64,000 nucleotides of DNA from JAJEFO01 sp009843725 (GTDB taxonomy: Bacteria; Pseudomonadota; Alphaproteobacteria; Rhodobacterales; Rhodobacteraceae): NCBI GenBank assembly GCA_965243215.1, contig CBDEUJ010000004.1, positions 434,001 to 498,000 of the forward strand. Reading direction: 5' to 3'. The notes beneath the pieces are model-generated. The model was not told the origin of the DNA, ran no database searches, and worked only from the letters and a program-made list of their open reading frames with translations. Positions 1-8,381 of the stretch are shown one piece after another (positions within the stretch are counted from its first letter, which is position 1; every line of letters begins with the position of its first letter). The translations under genes were made by a program, and so were the position numbers.

Positions 1-252
1 TCCGACTACTCCGCGAATATCGTCCAGTTCGAGCTGGGTCGCGACAGCCTTTCCGAGATCACTGCGTGCCAGGAGCTGGGCGTTCAGTCCATGGTCTTTT
101 GCCTTAGCGACGACCTCGCCGAGCTGGCGAAAGTGCTGGCCGTTTCACCCGATCTTGTGAACCTCGATCGACCTGACCTGTTCAAGATTCTGCAAGCTTA
201 TCCCGACATTGTCGGCAATTCGCGAAAATTGGTGTCTCCTCGTGTCGCCTAA
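1..252 (+). CDS. Glycerophosphodiester phosphodiesterase family protein, C-terminal part
   Basis: The reading frame is open from base 1 and stops at 250-252, so only the last 83 residues are present. The stretch ELGVQSMVFCLSDD, followed by a helix and VNLDRPDLF, matches the end of the GDPD TIM barrel, where a variant of 'gv.vmvwtvnd...dgiitDrPdl' closes the family. GDPD enzymes hydrolyse glycerophosphodiesters to glycerol-3-phosphate and an alcohol. The end overlaps the start of the LacI-type regulator, which suggests co-transcription. The catalytic residues lie upstream of the window, so activity cannot be judged. Confidence 0.7.
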   Translation, partial: SDYSANIVQFELGRDSLSEITACQELGVQSMVFCLSDDLAELAKVLAVSPDLVNLDRPDLFKILQAYPDIVGNSRKLVSPRVA

Positions 253-1264
253 GGAACAGCATCCGCAACGCAAGCAGGCTGCGACTTCGTTCGACGTCGC
301 ACGTCGCGCAGGGGTGTCACGTGCGGTTGTGTCCCGCGCATTCACGCCCGGCTCCAGCATCTCGACAGAGTCACGCAAGAAGGTGCTGAAGGCTGCCAGC
401 GAGCTGGACTACCGCGTCAACCAAATGGCACGCGCGCTAAACCTCAAGCGCAGCGATCTGGTCGGCCTGGTTGTTTCGGACATGGCCAACCCCTATCGCG
501 CAGCCCAGATCGATGCGCTGGCCAAACGACTCGTGGCAGATGGCTATCGACCTATGCTTTTCTGTGTTGATGGCAATGCCGAAACCGAGCAGTCCATATC
601 GCTTCTGTTGAACTACAGCGTCTCTGGCGTTGTCGTGACGAGTGGCCTGCCGCCGGAGGCGATCTGTTTCAAGTGCGCTGAACGGAATGTTCCGCTTGTG
701 ATCATTGACCGAGGGCATCACTACCCGCATGTCGATCAGGTGACGTCGGACAACGCCGGCGGAGGACATGAAGCGGCTGCAAAGTTCATGCGCCAGGGGA
801 CCCGGCACCTGGTGGCCGTCGAGCCGGATCTGGTCGTTTTTTCAGTTTCCGCCCGTGTGGAAGGGTTCAAGCGCGCTGCGAAGTCAAACGGCTGCGAACT
901 GACTGTAATCCGAGTTTCCGACCCAAGCTATGCAAGCGGGCAACAAGCGGCCGACAGGTTTGCAAGCAGACCGATGCACAACGCGGGGGTTTTCTGTCCC
1001 ACCGATCTTTGCGCGCTGGGCTTCCTGGATGCGATGCGCTCGAAGCACGGGGTCGATGTCCCGCAAGAGGTCAGCGTGATCGGATATGACGACATCCCGC
1101 AGTCAAGCTGGGCATTCGCGAATCTCACCACGTTCAGACAACCCGTGGACGAGATCGCTGCCACAACATTGGAGCTCTTGGAAAGCCGGTTTGCCGATCC
1201 GGAAATGGAAGAACGCCAGGTCGTCCTGCCGGTGCGCATGATAGAAAGAGGCACCACGCTTTGA
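242..1264 (+). CDS. LacI-family transcriptional regulator
   Basis: A 340-residue protein from the GTG at 242; a TTG at 209 would add 11 residues. I prefer 242 because it puts the helix-turn-helix (SFDVARRAGVSRAVVSRAF) close to the N-terminus, as usual in this family. The rest is a periplasmic-binding-protein-like sensor domain with family landmarks such as VGLVVSDMANPYRAAQ and VSVIGYDDIPQSSW. It is expected to bind a small sugar or sugar-phosphate-like effector and repress a nearby operon. The frame overlaps the preceding phosphodiesterase gene, so that gene and anything upstream of the window are the likely targets. Confidence 0.9.
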   Translation: MSPKEQHPQRKQAATSFDVARRAGVSRAVVSRAFTPGSSISTESRKKVLKAASELDYRVNQMARALNLKRSDLVGLVVSDMANPYRAAQIDALAKRLVADGYRPMLFCVDGNAETEQSISLLLNYSVSGVVVTSGLPPEAICFKCAERNVPLVIIDRGHHYPHVDQVTSDNAGGGHEAAAKFMRQGTRHLVAVEPDLVVFSVSARVEGFKRAAKSNGCELTVIRVSDPSYASGQQAADRFASRPMHNAGVFCPTDLCALGFLDAMRSKHGVDVPQEVSVIGYDDIPQSSWAFANLTTFRQPVDEIAATTLELLESRFADPEMEERQVVLPVRMIERGTTL

Positions 1265-1459
1265 CATTGAATCGCGCAGACCAGACAGGTCGCCACGATG
1301 TCGCGGCCGCAATCGCGCAAATTGACGGGAGATCAGTCGAGGCTGGTGAGCTCCGCGCTTGAGACAGGAAAGATCAAGCAAATCGTACGGGGCTCGCGGC
1401 ATCGGAATCCCTGCGCCGACCGTGTAGCCATCGCCCGCGCCATGATCTACACGTCGTCC

Positions 1460-2104
1460 ATGATGACCTCCAAATTCAGCGAAGTGGACACATGGATTTT
1501 CGACCTCGACAACACGCTATATCCGCCCGAGGCGCGGCTCTTCGAGCAGATCGAAGCCAGGATGACCGAATGGGTTGTCGATGCCCTGGGAGTGGGCCGG
1601 GCGGAAGCGAACGAGATCCGAAGACAGTACTGGGCCCGCTTCGGCACCACGCTTGCCGGGCTCATGCGTGAGCACGACATTGATCCCGAGGCGTATCTCG
1701 ATCACGTCCACGACATTCGCCTCGATCACCTGCAGCCGGATCCTGGCCTTGCAGGTGCGATCGCCACCCTCCCGGGGCGGGCGATCGTCTATACCAACGG
1801 CTCGGAGGCCTACGCACGCCGGGTCATTGAGGCCTGCGGGCTCTCTGGCATCTTCGACGCCGTCTATGGTGTCGAGCATGCAGGCTTTCTTCCCAAGCCC
1901 GAACGTCTCGCGTTCGAGACCATCATCGCCCGGGACGGCCTCGAGCCGGAACGCGCCGCGATGTTCGACGACGATGCACGAAATCTCGTCGCCCCCATGG
2001 CGCTCGGCATGCGCACGGTCCTGGTGGCCAGGGCGCCAAGCGCCGCCCCGCATGTCCAGCACCATGCGCCCGATCTCGCAAAGTTTCTCGGGAGCCTCGC
2101 CTGA
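1460..2104 (+). CDS. HAD-superfamily pyrimidine 5'-nucleotidase-type hydrolase
   Basis: About 214 residues. HAD motif I is WIFDLDNTLYPP near the N-terminus, with the nucleophile in DLDNT. Motif II is IVYTNGSE, and the motif III/IV region is LPKPERLAFE followed by AAMFDDDARNL. This pattern is typical of the pyrimidine 5'-nucleotidase (SDT1/YjjG-like) branch, which dephosphorylates UMP/CMP-like nucleotides or small phosphometabolites. Possible ATG starts lie at 1442, 1460 and 1463, none with a strong ribosome site. I chose 1460 because the HAD domain begins soon after. The next gene, UbiH-like, follows 52 bases later on the same strand. Confidence 0.85.
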   Translation: MMTSKFSEVDTWIFDLDNTLYPPEARLFEQIEARMTEWVVDALGVGRAEANEIRRQYWARFGTTLAGLMREHDIDPEAYLDHVHDIRLDHLQPDPGLAGAIATLPGRAIVYTNGSEAYARRVIEACGLSGIFDAVYGVEHAGFLPKPERLAFETIIARDGLEPERAAMFDDDARNLVAPMALGMRTVLVARAPSAAPHVQHHAPDLAKFLGSLA

Positions 2105-2156
2105 TGGTGTCCCGGCACGTGCACGATAGGCAGCAAAAGCGGTAACGGTTCCGATC

Positions 2157-3347
2157 ATGCGCGCGGAGAAGACCGACATATTCATTTCCGGAGGGGGAAT
2201 TGCCGGACTGGTGGCGGCCCTGGGCCTTGCGGATGCCGGCCTTTCGGTAACGCTTGCCGACCCCGCACCGCCACCAGCAAATGGCGGGGGCGACGACCTG
2301 CGTTCCACGGCATTTCTTGAGCCGTCGCGTCGGCATCTGGAAGCGATGGGCGTTTGGCACGCACTGCGCGACGCCGCGACGCCGCTCGAGGTCCTTCGCG
2401 TGGCCAACTGCAAGGGGGACCCGCCATGGATCGAAACAGAACGCTCCTTCCGTGCTGCGGACCTCGACATGCCCGCGCTGGGGTGGAACCTCCCCAACGC
2501 CCTGACACGGCGCAGGCTGGCCAACCTGGCCGGAGCCAGCCCGCGCGTCGATCTCAGATACGGCACCGGCTTCTCGTCGCTTGTCACGCGTCAGAACGAG
2601 GCGATTGTTGGCTTGACCGACGGATCGAGGCTGCGTGCAAGGCTGGCAATTGCAGCCGATGGTGTTGCGTCGCCGTTGCGCGACGCGGCAGGCATTGGAA
2701 CCGAGACCACCCGTTACGGCCAGAAGGCCCTGGCCTTTGCAGTGTCGCACCCATCGCCCCACCATGCGACCTCGACAGAACTGTATCTCTCGGGTGGCGC
2801 CTTCGTTCTGGTCCCCTTGCCGGACACGAACGGCACACCGGCCTCCGCGGCGGTCTGGATGCATGACGGACCCGAACTGCTGCGGCTTGCCAATCTTGAC
2901 GACACGGCGCTCGGAGAGGCCGCCACGCAGCGCTCTTGCAGCGTGCTGGGCCCGCTTTCTCCGATATCCGCCCGTCAAGTATGGCCGGTCATAGCCCAGA
3001 GGGCGCACAGGTTCGCCGCGCAACGCGTCGCAGTGATTGCCGAGGCGGCCCATGTGCTGCCTCCGATCGGCGCACAAGGCCTGAACGTCTCGCTCTCCGA
3101 CATCTGGTGCCTGCTCGAACTTGCGCGCGATGCACCAGGAGAACTGGGGACGGCCACTCAACTCGGCACTTTCGCGCGACTCCGGCAGCGGAACGTGCTG
3201 ACCCGCACCATGGTCATCGACTTCTATAACCGGATCTGTCGCGACGGCACGCCTGCCGCGCAGGTCCTCCGTTCCGCCGGCCTGCGGCTGGCCGGAGACT
3301 GGGCGCTCCTGCGCGACCGCGTCATGCGAGCCGGCCTTGCGGGCTGA
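2157..3347 (+). CDS. UbiH/UbiF/COQ6-family FAD-dependent hydroxylase
   Basis: 396 residues. It starts with a Rossmann FAD motif (GGGIAGLVAALGLADAG). The second FAD motif is IAEAAHVLPPIGAQGLNVSLSD near residue 300, the alphaproteobacterial form of the ubiquinone hydroxylase signature, in which the usual GDAAH is changed to AEAAH. The family hydroxylates the ring of ubiquinone precursors in the inner membrane, using NAD(P)H and O2. Which ring position it acts on cannot be read from the sequence. It forms a plus-strand pair with the HAD hydrolase before it. Confidence 0.88.
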   Translation: MRAEKTDIFISGGGIAGLVAALGLADAGLSVTLADPAPPPANGGGDDLRSTAFLEPSRRHLEAMGVWHALRDAATPLEVLRVANCKGDPPWIETERSFRAADLDMPALGWNLPNALTRRRLANLAGASPRVDLRYGTGFSSLVTRQNEAIVGLTDGSRLRARLAIAADGVASPLRDAAGIGTETTRYGQKALAFAVSHPSPHHATSTELYLSGGAFVLVPLPDTNGTPASAAVWMHDGPELLRLANLDDTALGEAATQRSCSVLGPLSPISARQVWPVIAQRAHRFAAQRVAVIAEAAHVLPPIGAQGLNVSLSDIWCLLELARDAPGELGTATQLGTFARLRQRNVLTRTMVIDFYNRICRDGTPAAQVLRSAGLRLAGDWALLRDRVMRAGLAG

Positions 3348-3717
3348 AATTCCTCGCCGTTGCGAGGTTGGCGAAGGCCCGGAACCCGGGGCTGGCTGAA
3401 CCCTTCCGTTGCCATGCGCGGTTCTCCGGGCTGCGAGCACCGGGACGGGGCAATCCCCCGCGCGGGTCCCATGGGCCCCGGCCATGCGGTTCGTGACGAA
3501 GCCCTCAAAGAACGCCTGACCCCGTACGCGGGATTCGGGCGACCGGTTGCACCTTTCGGCAAGGCGCGGATCACGACGTGCCGCCAGCCACGGGCGTGCA
3601 CACGCCGGAATCCGGCAGGCCCTGGAGTCAACAAGCGCAGCCACCGTTGCTTGCATCCCCGTGAATCTGCGCTAGAAGCTCTCGGAATTCACGAAACCTG
3701 CGACAAAGGAATCTCCG
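3348..3717. other. 370-bp intergenic region ahead of ilvC
   Basis: No convincing gene. One open frame crosses it, but its composition is Arg/Pro/Gly-rich and matches no family I recognise. The last 70 bases carry a candidate promoter and the ilvC ribosome site. I looked for a leader peptide with runs of branched-chain codons, as in classical ilv attenuators, and did not see one. Confidence 0.5.
3647..3676 (+). promoter_or_regulatory. Candidate promoter for ilvC
   Basis: TTGCTT at 3647-3652 and GCTAGA at 3671-3676, with an 18-base spacer, resemble a sigma-70-type promoter of alphaproteobacteria. They lie about 40 bases before the ilvC start. The ribosome site AAAGGA sits just ahead of the ATG. 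The promoter is inferred from pattern only. Confidence 0.35.
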
Positions 3718-4740
3718 ATGCGCGTATATTATGATCGCGACTGCGACATCAACCTGATCAAGGACAAGAAGCTGGCGATACTCGGATACGGCAGCCAAGG
3801 CCACGCGCACGCGCTGAACCTGCGTGATTCCGGAGCCACGAACGTTGCCGTCGCGCTTCGCGAGGGTTCGCCTTCGGCCAGGAAGGCCGAAGGCGAAGGG
3901 CTCAAGGTCATGGGCATCCCCGACGCAGCTGCGTGGTGCGATCTCATGATGTTCACGATGCCCGACGAACTGCAGGCCGAAACCTGGCGAGCGCATGTCA
4001 AGGACCATATTCGCCCGGGCGCCGCCATAGCGTTTGCACATGGTCTCAATGTGCATTTCGGATTGATCGAGGCGCCCGACAGCATCGACGTGATCATGAT
4101 GGCACCCAAAGGTCCCGGCCACACCGTACGGGGCGAATACGTCAAGGGCGGAGGCGTGCCCTGCCTTGTCGCCGTTCACAACGACGCGTCCGGCAAGGCC
4201 CTCGAAATCGGCCTGTCCTACTGCTCGGCCATCGGCGGGGGACGCTCCGGCATCATCGAGACCGACTTCAAGGAAGAATGCGAAACCGACCTGTTTGGCG
4301 AACAGGCCGTTCTGTGCGGCGGACTCGTGGAGCTCATCCGCATGGGTTTCGAAACCCTGGTCGAAGCCGGATATGCGCCCGAGATGGCATATTTCGAATG
4401 CTTGCACGAGGTGAAGCTCATCGTCGATCTCATCTATGAGGGCGGCATCGCCAACATGAACTACTCGATTTCGAACACGGCCGAGTACGGCGAATATGTT
4501 TCCGGACCACGCGTCCTGCCCCGTGAAGAGACCAGGGCCCGCATGCAGGCCATCCTGAAGGACATCCAGTCGGGCAAGTTCGTCCAGGAATTCATGACCG
4601 AAAACGCCGTGGGACAGCCCTTCTTCAAGTCGACACGCCGCAACAACGACGCGCATCAGATTGAAGAGGTTGGCGAAAAGCTCCGTGCTATGATGCCCTG
4701 GATCTCGGCGGGCAAGCTCGTGGACCAAGCCAAGAACTGA
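3718..4740 (+). CDS. ilvC: Ketol-acid reductoisomerase
   Basis: 340 residues, the usual length of the short class I enzyme. The N-terminal NADPH-binding fold begins MRVYYDRDCDINLIKDKKLA, with the GYGSQGHAHALNL motif. The C-terminal knotted domain holds the Mg-binding residues in ETDFKEECETDLFGEQ and ECLHEVKLIVDLIYEGG. The enzyme converts acetolactate and acetohydroxybutyrate to dihydroxy acids in valine, leucine and isoleucine synthesis. It is monocistronic here and followed by a strong hairpin. The ATG has an AAAGGA ribosome site. Confidence 0.98.
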   Translation: MRVYYDRDCDINLIKDKKLAILGYGSQGHAHALNLRDSGATNVAVALREGSPSARKAEGEGLKVMGIPDAAAWCDLMMFTMPDELQAETWRAHVKDHIRPGAAIAFAHGLNVHFGLIEAPDSIDVIMMAPKGPGHTVRGEYVKGGGVPCLVAVHNDASGKALEIGLSYCSAIGGGRSGIIETDFKEECETDLFGEQAVLCGGLVELIRMGFETLVEAGYAPEMAYFECLHEVKLIVDLIYEGGIANMNYSISNTAEYGEYVSGPRVLPREETRARMQAILKDIQSGKFVQEFMTENAVGQPFFKSTRRNNDAHQIEEVGEKLRAMMPWISAGKLVDQAKN

Positions 4741-4788
4741 GGGACTGCCGCCCGCCAAGGCGCAAGCGAAATGCAGCCGCATTCCATG

Positions 4789-4813
4789 CCTGTCCGGAAA
4801 GTTTCCGGACGGG
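4789..4813. terminator. Hairpin between convergent ilvC and the MsbA-like gene
   Basis: GTCCGGAAA at 4792-4800 is followed after one base by its exact complement TTTCCGGAC, and outer C-C-T/G-G-G pairs extend the stem to about 12 pairs. It lies 49 bases after the ilvC stop and before the end of the convergent transporter gene. It could therefore act as a bidirectional terminator. There is no T-run on the ilvC strand. Confidence 0.55.
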
Positions 4814-4862
4814 CGGTTCATGCATTGACGAAGCGTGCGCGGCTACCTGCACGCGAGGCGCG

Positions 4863-6653
4863 TCAGTCCTCGTTGAACTGTAGCTCGTACAATCTCGCAT
4901 ACGGGCCGCCACGGGAAAGAAGCTCGTCGTGTCGCCCCTCGTCCACGACACTGCCCTTGTCCATGACAACGATCTTGTCGGCCTTTCGAATGGTTGAAAG
5001 GCGGTGGGCTATCACCAGCGTCGTGCGCTCCGAGGCCAGGCGGTCAAGCGCTTCCTGCACATGAGCCTCGCTTTCCGCATCCAGCGCTGAGGTCGCCTCG
5101 TCCAGCAGAAGGACAGGAGCGTCGCGCAGGAGTGCTCGGGCGATCGCCACCCTCTGCCGCTGCCCTCCGGAAAGTCCCGTGCCACGCGGGCCCGCAGGCG
5201 TTTCCAGACCCTCGGGAGACCCGGCGACAAAGTCCCTCAAATGGGCGGCGTCAACAGCCGCGGACACGCGCCCTTCCGTCACGTCAGGCGTGGCAAGCAC
5301 GATATTGTGCCGAAGGCTTTCGTCGAACATCGGAGCGTCCTGTGTCACGACCGAGAAGAGCTGCCTCAGATCGGCGAGATCAAGCTCGGTGGACGGAACG
5401 CCTCCCACCGTGATCTCGCCGCTGCTTGCATCAAGAAGACGTGTCAAGACACTGAAAATAGTAGATTTTCCTGCCCCAGATGCCCCCACGAGCGCAGTCG
5501 TTTCCCCAGCCTTGGCGACAAAGGTGACGTCCCTGAGCGCGGGAACATGGCCATAGGATGCGGCCACATGCTCGAACCTGATGTCCGCCCCACGAGGGTC
5601 ATCCGGCAAGGCCACGGGCCTTGCGGGTGCATGAATGGTCGGCGCCACATGAAACACGTTCCGAATCCGCTCCAGGCTTGCACGCGTCGCCTGCCAAGCG
5701 CCCGCGACGTTCGCGAGCCGGCGGAACGGGTCGAAGAGAAGCGCCATCGCGGTAAAGAACGACATGAACTGGCCAACGGTCTTTTCGCCGTCAATGATCT
5801 CGCCGCCACCGTAGATCACGACAGACGCGAAGCCGATCGCGGCAACCACGTCCATGGTCGACGGAAGGCCTGCCTGCCCGATCCTGACCTTCATTTCCTG
5901 GTTCAGGTAGCGGTCAACCGCCGCGCCGAACCGCACGTCCTCGAACGCCTCGCTGTTGTTCAGCTTGATGGTGTCCATGCCGTGAAATATCTCGTCCAGC
6001 AGCGTCGAGAGCCGTGCGGCGAGCTCGCGCGCGGCAAGCGCCTTCTTCCGGACGTAGCGCTGCATTCCAAGTACTGGCCCAAGGAGGATCGGCACGCCGG
6101 CGACCGCGACGATCGTCCAGCGCCAATCCACCGAAATCGCGACGCCCAGAAGTGCAATGACGGTCACGACCTCGCGCCAAGCGGTGCCAAGGACCTGCAT
6201 CCAGATCTGGTTGGCCAGCGTCGTGTCGCCCCGCACGCGCTCGATCAGGGTGCCTGGCGCGTTGAACTGGAAATACGCGCTGTCAAGCGTCAGGAGATGG
6301 CTCAACATGTCACGCTGCATGCTTGAGGTAACCGCAAGACCGGTACCGTTCATGAGCAGCCGGTGTCCGAAATCAGATACTGCCCTGATCAGGAAGATGC
6401 CAGCGATCACGCCCGCCACCCAGTAGATCGCCGACCGGTTCCCGGCAAGGAAAACCAGATCGAACATGGGCTGCACGATGTAGGAGAGCGCCCCAAGCAT
6501 GGAGCCCTCGATCGCCATCAGCACAAGCGCCGCCGCAATCTTGGGCCAATGTCCCTTCAGGTAACTTCGCCAGACCCATCCGATCAGTTCACGATTGGAA
6601 TGCGCGCGGTGCGGCCCGGACCAGTCGGCCGATTTCTGGGAATTCTCGCTCAC
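4863..6653 (-). CDS. MsbA-like ABC transporter, fused permease and ATPase
   Basis: About 596 residues. The N-terminal half (to about residue 320) is a six-helix ABC exporter domain. The C-terminal ATPase has Walker A GASGAGKST, Q-loop VVTQDAP, signature LSGGQRQRVAIARALL and Walker B VLLLDEATSALD followed by AHRLSTI. This layout is that of the lipid A / multidrug flippase family, which works as a homodimer in the inner membrane. I use the GTG at 6653 because GAGGAA lies 8 bases ahead of it; a GTG at 6674 is also possible. The substrate is not determinable from the sequence. Confidence 0.9.
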   Translation of the reverse strand: MSENSQKSADWSGPHRAHSNRELIGWVWRSYLKGHWPKIAAALVLMAIEGSMLGALSYIVQPMFDLVFLAGNRSAIYWVAGVIAGIFLIRAVSDFGHRLLMNGTGLAVTSSMQRDMLSHLLTLDSAYFQFNAPGTLIERVRGDTTLANQIWMQVLGTAWREVVTVIALLGVAISVDWRWTIVAVAGVPILLGPVLGMQRYVRKKALAARELAARLSTLLDEIFHGMDTIKLNNSEAFEDVRFGAAVDRYLNQEMKVRIGQAGLPSTMDVVAAIGFASVVIYGGGEIIDGEKTVGQFMSFFTAMALLFDPFRRLANVAGAWQATRASLERIRNVFHVAPTIHAPARPVALPDDPRGADIRFEHVAASYGHVPALRDVTFVAKAGETTALVGASGAGKSTIFSVLTRLLDASSGEITVGGVPSTELDLADLRQLFSVVTQDAPMFDESLRHNIVLATPDVTEGRVSAAVDAAHLRDFVAGSPEGLETPAGPRGTGLSGGQRQRVAIARALLRDAPVLLLDEATSALDAESEAHVQEALDRLASERTTLVIAHRLSTIRKADKIVVMDKGSVVDEGRHDELLSRGGPYARLYELQFNED

Positions 6654-7061
6654 GCCCTCGATTCCTCGGACCACCTCGCTGCATTAGCTAGCCCGCCGGT
6701 GTCGCACGCACAAGCTGGCGAAGCGCTTTCTCCGTCCAGGATTGTTTCGATGGGACCGCTCCTTGCAGCCACCGCAATCCAGGAAACCCGTCGACGTCGC
6801 TGAATTCCGAAAGCCGACTCGATGCCCTTGCCGAACGGCATGCCATCTCCGAGCTCGCCATGAGGCAGTTCGACGAGGCAAGCAAGCATCGCGCCGGCAC
6901 TCGCGACTGCCGCCGTTCGGCATGGGCGCGAATTCGGCAAGACTCCGCGCCCGATCAGACGGACGTGCGCCGGACGAGACAGTCCCGCCTCCCTGTCTGA
7001 CACGCATTGTCTCCGGCGCCGGAATGTGAATATGTCCGGCCAGAAATCCGGAGCGCCCGTC
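6654..7061. other. Intergenic region between two divergent genes
   Basis: About 400 bases between the divergent exporter and aminotransferase genes. It should hold the promoters of both. I see no gene, no RNA gene and no clear repeat in it. Open frames crossing it are rich in Arg and Ser and look like chance frames. Confidence 0.4.
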
Positions 7062-8261
7062 ATGAACCTGTCCAGCGGCATTTCCTATCTCGCCATACCC
7101 GGCCCCTCGGTCATGCCCGAACGTGTGTTGATGGCGATGCACAGGAGCGCGCCCAACATCTACGAAGGCGAGCTTGTGGACATGGTCCCCGACCTTGTCG
7201 ACCGCCTGAAGCAGGTCGCGCGCACGCAACACGACGTGGCGATCTACATTGCCAACGGCCATGGAGCCTGGGAGGCGGCGATCTCGAACGCGTTGTCCGC
7301 AGGCGATCGCGTGCTTGCGCTGGCCACGGGAACATTTGCCCATGGCTGGGCCGAAGTGGCCCAGCGAATGGGAGTCGACACGGAAGTCCTGGACTTCGGG
7401 CAGCGCAGCGCCATCGACCCGGAACGCCTGGCCGAACGTCTTCGCAGGGACCAGGGCCACGATATCAAGGCCGTCCTTGCCGTTCACACGGACACGTCGA
7501 CAGGCATTCGTAACGACATCGAGGCCATCCGCTCCGCCATCGACATTGCCTGCCATCCGGCGCTCTTCATGGTCGATTGCATCGCGTCCCTGGGGTGCGA
7601 CCGTTTCGAGATGGATGCATGGGGCGTCGACGTGATGGTTGTAGGATCCCAAAAGGGCCTGATGACGCCGCCCGGGCTCGGCTTCGTGTATTTCAACGGA
7701 AAGGCTGAAGAGGCAAGGAACGGTGCCGGTCTCGTCACCTATTACTGGGACTGGCGCACGCGCGTCGCGCCCGAGGTCTTCTACCAGTACTTTGCGGGAA
7801 CGGCACCTGCGCACCATCTCTATGGCCTTCGCGAAGCGCTCCTGATGATCGAGGAGGAAGGTCTCGAGAGCATCTGGGCGCGACACAGGGCAATTGCCGA
7901 ATCCGTCTGGGCCGCCTTCGACCATTGGGGGCAGGAAGGCTCTCTTGAAGTGAATGCGCCCGACCGTTCGATACGATCGCATTCCGTCACCGCTCTGCTC
8001 ACCGGCTCGAAAAAGGCGACCGCGCTCAGGGACTGGTGCGAAAGCCGCGCGGGACTCACTTTGGGGATCGGCCTCGGCATGGCGGAAAGGACCGCGCCAG
8101 AGTGGCACCATTTTTTCCGGCTTGGTCATATGGGGCATGTCAACGCCCAAATGATTCTGGGCGCGCTCGCCACCGTTGAAGCGGGCCTGAAGGCCGTCGG
8201 TCTGCCGCACTGCCCTGGCGGTGCGTTGAAGGCGTCAGAACTGATCGCCGCACGGGCATAG
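7062..8261 (+). CDS. Class V aminotransferase, serine-glyoxylate aminotransferase type
   Basis: 399 residues. The PLP lysine lies in VVGSQKGLMTPPGLGF around residue 198. The N-terminal AIPGPSVMPERVLMAM and the NGHGAWEAAI substrate loop match serine-glyoxylate / alanine-glyoxylate aminotransferases. These transfer the amino group of serine to glyoxylate, giving hydroxypyruvate and glycine in the serine cycle or photorespiration-like salvage. Starts at GTG 7026 and ATG 7032 are possible, but ATG 7062 has a good GGAG site 8 bases upstream. The IS element inserted 40 bases after the stop did not damage the gene. Confidence 0.88.
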   Translation: MNLSSGISYLAIPGPSVMPERVLMAMHRSAPNIYEGELVDMVPDLVDRLKQVARTQHDVAIYIANGHGAWEAAISNALSAGDRVLALATGTFAHGWAEVAQRMGVDTEVLDFGQRSAIDPERLAERLRRDQGHDIKAVLAVHTDTSTGIRNDIEAIRSAIDIACHPALFMVDCIASLGCDRFEMDAWGVDVMVVGSQKGLMTPPGLGFVYFNGKAEEARNGAGLVTYYWDWRTRVAPEVFYQYFAGTAPAHHLYGLREALLMIEEEGLESIWARHRAIAESVWAAFDHWGQEGSLEVNAPDRSIRSHSVTALLTGSKKATALRDWCESRAGLTLGIGLGMAERTAPEWHHFFRLGHMGHVNAQMILGALATVEAGLKAVGLPHCPGGALKASELIAARA

Positions 8262-8295
8262 CCGTCGACCCGTATTGCGACGCCTCAGACGCAGA

Positions 8296-8301
8296 TTTAG
8301 C
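8296..8301. repeat. Left copy of the IS target-site duplication
   Basis: TTTAGC lies directly outside the left inverted end of the insertion sequence. The same six bases occur at 10392-10397 directly outside the right end. A 6-bp duplication fits the IS1634/IS4-type transposition mechanism. Confidence 0.75.
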
Positions 8302-8381
8302 CGGAACTTCAGGGGAGGCGAAAGTGGTTTTCTGCAACCATCCCGCTGATTTTAAGGGTTTTCCAATCCGGCGACGGGCGG

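Noticed and set aside
1923..3656. A 577-codon minus-strand frame over the UbiH-like gene
   Set aside because: It is a shadow of the plus-strand hydroxylase, which has proper FAD motifs. The shadow has an unnatural Arg/Gly/Cys composition.
3360..3734. A 124-codon gene before ilvC
   Set aside because: Arg/Pro-rich, no ribosome site and no motif. It also overlaps the ilvC start, and the region is better read as leader and promoter.
4863..6653. Second gene on the plus strand opposite the MsbA-like transporter
   Set aside because: The plus-strand frames of up to 361 codons have no motif, while the minus strand has full Walker A, signature and Walker B motifs.
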